Shown here: one piece after another, positions 61,271 to 64,000 of the stretch
How the letters are laid out: each line of letters starts with the position of its first letter
Numbering within the stretch: position 1 is the first letter of the stretch
Assembly (NCBI RefSeq): GCF_004000785.1
Contig: NZ_BILX01000021.1
Location: forward strand, 1-64,000
Length of the DNA: 64,000 bases
Source: Paenibacillus ehimensis NBRC 15659
GTDB lineage: Bacteria > Bacillota > Bacilli > Paenibacillales > NBRC-103111
Reading direction: 5' to 3'
Program-made: the position numbers and the translations under genes
The notes under the pieces: generated by a model
What the model was told of the DNA's origin: nothing
Database searches by the model: none
Seen by the model: only the letters and a program-made list of their open reading frames with translations

Positions 61271-63050
61271 CCGCGCCCCCTCCTGATGTCCAAGGCAGCA
61301 CGACCTCGACGGTCGTTCCTTTCCCCTCCTGGCTGTACAAGGCCAGGCCGTAGGCTTCGCCGTAATAATGTCTGATCCGCTGATTCACATTGCTGAGCGC
61401 AAAATATTCCGTCGACGGCCCTCCAGCCGACAGCTGCTTGCGAATCTGCTCCAGCCGCTTCTCGTTCATGCCGAGGCCGTCGTCGCTGACCGCAAACACC
61501 ATGTTGTCCTCAAGACGGTAGCCGGTGATGCCGATGTGGCCTTTCGCGTTTTTCATTTCCAGCCCGTGAATGATCGCATTCTCGACGAGCGGCTGGAGCA
61601 GCAGCTTGAGCACCTTCTGCTCCATAAGCTCATCCTCCACGTCGATCGTCACGTCGAACTTGTCGCGGTAACGAATTTTTTGAATCTGCAAATAATAATC
61701 GAGATGTTCGATCATTTCCTTGACAGTAATCCAGTCGTCGCCCTTCAAGCTGTGCCGGAAAAAATGGGACAGCGCATAGGCCATCTCCGTCACCTCCCGG
61801 ACGCCGTTCAGCTTCGCGATGGAATAGATCGAGTTGAGCGTGTTGTACAGAAAATGCGGATTCATCCGGGACTGCATCAGCTTCAACTCGAACTCCTGTT
61901 TGAGCAGCTTCTCGTGGTATAAATTTTTGACCAGCTGCTGAATGTTCCGAATCATGATGTTGAAGCCTTCGAACAAAATGCCGAACTCGTCCTTGCGCTT
62001 CTCGCGGATCTGATACGTGAAGTCGGCATGGCCGGCGGACAGCCTCATCGCCTTGAGCAGCCGGAACATCGGGTTATAGATGCTCCGCATAAAGCCGTAA
62101 GCAATAAGCAGACCGGCGGCTACCGCGATCCCCCCAACCAGTAAAATCTCATTGCGCAGCAGAACGATTTCCTTCATCCAATCTTCCCGCGGCACGAAGG
62201 TGACATACTTGAACCCGGTCGCATCCGACGTATGAAACACGACCAAATGCGGCCTGCCCGTCAGCATCGCGGCGAAACGCCCTTCCCGTTCGTTGACGAT
62301 GCGGTCCAAATGCTCCAGCGCAGCCGGCCGCTCGCCGAAACCGACGGGAAGGAGCCCCTGCCCTTCCTCCGAAGCTTGAATAAGGCTGCGCCCGTCCGCC
62401 GTCAGCACCAGCGTTTGGAGGCCTTTGTCATTTCGGTTCACCTGCTTCAAATAGTCGGCAATCGTGTTTTCGTTCACATGAATAAAGAGGGTCGTGCGTC
62501 CGGTCGCGGAAGGCTCCAGCGGAATCGGATACGTCAAATAGCGGACCGGTGAAGTGATATAGGTCGAAGCCGGCCATTTGTCCACATACCAGCCTTGCGG
62601 CCCGTCCCCGATCATCCGTTCCATATGCAAGACCTCTTCGCTCGGATACAGAAAAATATTTTTCTCCGAGGTCAGCAGCAGCCGGTTCACCGGATTGTAC
62701 AGACTGATGGAATACACCGAATGTCCGGCGGTTCGGATGGAGCTGAGATCCTTCAGCATTTGCATGACATTGGAGAGATCGTCATAATTTTCAATCCGTA
62801 TCGTTCGCTGCAACCAATCCCGGCGGGCGCTGTCGACCAGAAAGGGCGTTGCGGCATACCGGGACTGCTCCAGCACGCTCTCAATGCTTTTTTCCACAAG
62901 CGACAAGCTCGCCGAGACCGATTCGCTGACCTTGTCTTCAATCAGAGCGGTCGCGCTGCGAAAGGTGAAATAAGAAACGGTCATTAACGGCAAGACGATA
63001 AGGATCAGGAAGTAAACGATGAGCCTGAAACGCAAACTGTGAAAGATCAT
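61263..63050 (-). CDS. YesM-type sensor histidine kinase (second)
   Basis: 595 aa. Membrane helices at about 8-28 and 295-315, extracellular Cache-like sensor between them, HAMP (about 315-370), His box RMNPHFLYNTLNSIYSIAKL, HATPase with AVSDDGLGMNEKRLEQI and GKGTTVEVVLPW. It overlaps its response regulator and follows a sugar permease gene by 47 bases, so transporter and sensor are one operon. It probably senses a carbohydrate outside the cell. Confidence 0.93.
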   Translation of the reverse strand: MIFHSLRFRLIVYFLILIVLPLMTVSYFTFRSATALIEDKVSESVSASLSLVEKSIESVLEQSRYAATPFLVDSARRDWLQRTIRIENYDDLSNVMQMLKDLSSIRTAGHSVYSISLYNPVNRLLLTSEKNIFLYPSEEVLHMERMIGDGPQGWYVDKWPASTYITSPVRYLTYPIPLEPSATGRTTLFIHVNENTIADYLKQVNRNDKGLQTLVLTADGRSLIQASEEGQGLLPVGFGERPAALEHLDRIVNEREGRFAAMLTGRPHLVVFHTSDATGFKYVTFVPREDWMKEIVLLRNEILLVGGIAVAAGLLIAYGFMRSIYNPMFRLLKAMRLSAGHADFTYQIREKRKDEFGILFEGFNIMIRNIQQLVKNLYHEKLLKQEFELKLMQSRMNPHFLYNTLNSIYSIAKLNGVREVTEMAYALSHFFRHSLKGDDWITVKEMIEHLDYYLQIQKIRYRDKFDVTIDVEDELMEQKVLKLLLQPLVENAIIHGLEMKNAKGHIGITGYRLEDNMVFAVSDDGLGMNEKRLEQIRKQLSAGGPSTEYFALSNVNQRIRHYYGEAYGLALYSQEGKGTTVEVVLPWTSGGGADV

Positions 63051-63097
63051 GAAGCCGCCCCCTCGCTAGTTGTCCCACGTACTTCCCTTCCTTCGTT

Positions 63098-63928
63098 TTA
63101 CCCTTTGGTCGCTCCTTCCGTCAACCCGGCCACCAGCTGCCGTTGAATAAACAGAAACAGCACAAACACCGGAATGGAAATCAGCAGGGAGGCCGCCATC
63201 ATCGTCCCCCAATTCGTCTCGTACTGCCCTTTGAAATCCATGATGCCGACGGGCAGCGTGCGGAATTCCTGCTTCGTCATGAAGACCAGAGCGAACAGAA
63301 ATTCCTGCCACGTAATCAGGAATACGTATGCCGCCGTAGCGCCTATGCCCGGCCTAAGCAGCGGTACGATTACATGGAAAAAGGCTTTGATCCGCGAAGC
63401 TCCTTCCATCATCGCCGCTTCTTCCATATCGTGTGGAATGCCGAGCAGGAAGCTGCGCAGCAGCCAGATCGCAACCGGTACCGTAAACGCCAAGTAAGCC
63501 AGCACAAGCCCCGCATACGAATTGAGCAGGTGAAGACTGCCCACAAGCTTGTAAAGCGGAACGACAATCGCGCTGATGCAGAACATCTGACTAACCAGAA
63601 TCATGTTCAGCAGCAGCTTTCTGCCCGGGAACTCCAGCCTTGTGAAGCCGTAGGCCGCCAGAACGGCGATCACAATGACCAGCACGCACGTGATCACCGA
63701 GACAGCCAGACTGTTCAAGAAATACGTAATAAAATTCCCGTAATTTAGTGCCGCCTTGAAGTTGTCGAGGGTAAAATGCTCGGGAATCCAAGTGGTCGGC
63801 ACGGTAAACATTTCGTCGGCCGGTTTGAGCGACGTCGACAGCATCTGCATAAACGGAAACAAGACGAAAAACAACAGCAGCGCTATCGCAATCGCGTACC
63901 CCGCCCCAAAAGCGATCCGTTGGGTCAT
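63098..63928 (-). CDS. Sugar ABC transporter permease (MalG/AraQ-like)
   Basis: 276 aa, six membrane helices. EAA loop MEEAAMMEGASRIKAFFHVIV before the fifth helix; N-terminal FVLFPFMQMLSTSLKP is typical. Partner of the permease whose 3' end lies at the right edge. No ATPase is seen in the window. Confidence 0.93.
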   Translation of the reverse strand: MTQRIAFGAGYAIAIALLLFFVLFPFMQMLSTSLKPADEMFTVPTTWIPEHFTLDNFKAALNYGNFITYFLNSLAVSVITCVLVIVIAVLAAYGFTRLEFPGRKLLLNMILVSQMFCISAIVVPLYKLVGSLHLLNSYAGLVLAYLAFTVPVAIWLLRSFLLGIPHDMEEAAMMEGASRIKAFFHVIVPLLRPGIGATAAYVFLITWQEFLFALVFMTKQEFRTLPVGIMDFKGQYETNWGTMMAASLLISIPVFVLFLFIQRQLVAGLTEGATKG

Positions 63929-63940
63929 TCTGCACTCCTC

Positions 63941-64000
63941 CTAAGTTCTCGATTCGTTTTTGTTCATTTGCCGGATGAGGGCGAGACTGATCAGCAGAAC
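63941..64000 (-). CDS. Sugar ABC transporter permease, only the 3' end visible
   Basis: The last 19 codons of a minus-strand gene read LLISLALIRQMNKNESRT and stop (TAG at 63943-63941). A hydrophobic helix followed by a short basic tail fits the C-terminus of a MalF-type permease, expected upstream of the MalG-type gene. 12 bases separate the two. Confidence 0.7.
   Translation of the reverse strand, partial: VLLISLALIRQMNKNESRT

Noticed and set aside
1-64000. CRISPR arrays, prophage genes or a restriction-modification system
   Set aside because: No regularly spaced repeats, Cas-like, phage structural or methylase/nuclease genes were seen in the window. The only mobile element with its own protein is the group II intron.

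Overview
The window looks like a chromosomal segment of a GC-rich, endospore-forming Bacillota of the Paenibacillus/Cohnella type. Evidence: an alpha/beta-type SASP gene behind a sigma-G-like promoter; two YtaF sporulation membrane proteins; a polA-mutM-ytaF-coaE block of Bacillus type; a T-box leader ahead of serS; S-layer-homology proteins; and several YesM/YesN two-component systems beside sugar ABC transporters. This is inference from gene content; no 16S rRNA gene is present.

Layout. 1-5150: an AT-rich accessory stretch with an HTH/TPR regulator (cut by the left edge), a secreted protein, a small SLH protein, a DUF3888-like protein, a frameshifted gene remnant and an iron-chaperone-like protein. 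It ends at a 22-nt relic of the 5' end of a tRNA-Ala. 5185-11659: core genes on the minus strand (polA, mutM, ytaF, coaE, a lytic transglycosylase, nrdR), with the SASP gene on plus. 11842-14411: a HAD protein converging on an EAL-CBS-GGDEF protein. 14533-22162: a sugar ABC transporter without its ATPase (two permeases and a lipoprotein) followed by response regulator, histidine kinase and response regulator. 22331-34412: the phosphate regulon (pstS, pstC, pstA, pstB, phoU, and further on phoR, phoP), with a chemoreceptor diverging from pstS and two Gfo/Idh/MocA dehydrogenases plus a YbaK protein in between. 34474-37014: a class I fumarase followed by a BASS transporter. 37356-45194: a YfbR-type nucleotidase, a second YtaF diverging from an HTH-DUF1232 protein, PepF with an SLH subtilisin, a YneQ-like protein and an LLM oxidoreductase. 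45316-49846: an SDR, a group IIC intron, an untranslated RNA or leader, and T-box-serS. 50092-54394: a small membrane protein, then an RND exporter with its TetR regulator. 54504-59561: a five-gene operon combining an SDR, an enoyl-CoA hydratase/isomerase, an aldose-epimerase-like protein, a CaiB/BaiF CoA-transferase and a solute-binding-protein homologue without a signal peptide. 59675-64000: a second YesM/YesN pair behind two sugar permeases, running off the right edge.

How the parts fit. PhoPR-type genes, the Pst importer and PhoU form one phosphate-sensing unit. Hexamers of PhoP-box type (TTWACA, 11-bp period) lie ahead of pstS, between pstS and pstC, and facing the chemoreceptor, which suggests phosphate-controlled chemotaxis. 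The sugar transporters are each paired with a YesM/YesN system; an 18-nt repeat lies upstream of both transcription units of the first one. The most unusual items are the group IIC intron placed between a leader-terminator and an SDR gene, the leaderless solute-binding protein inside a CoA-chemistry operon, the YtaF2/HTH-DUF1232 divergon with a perfect palindrome, and EF-hand loops in both YtaF proteins.
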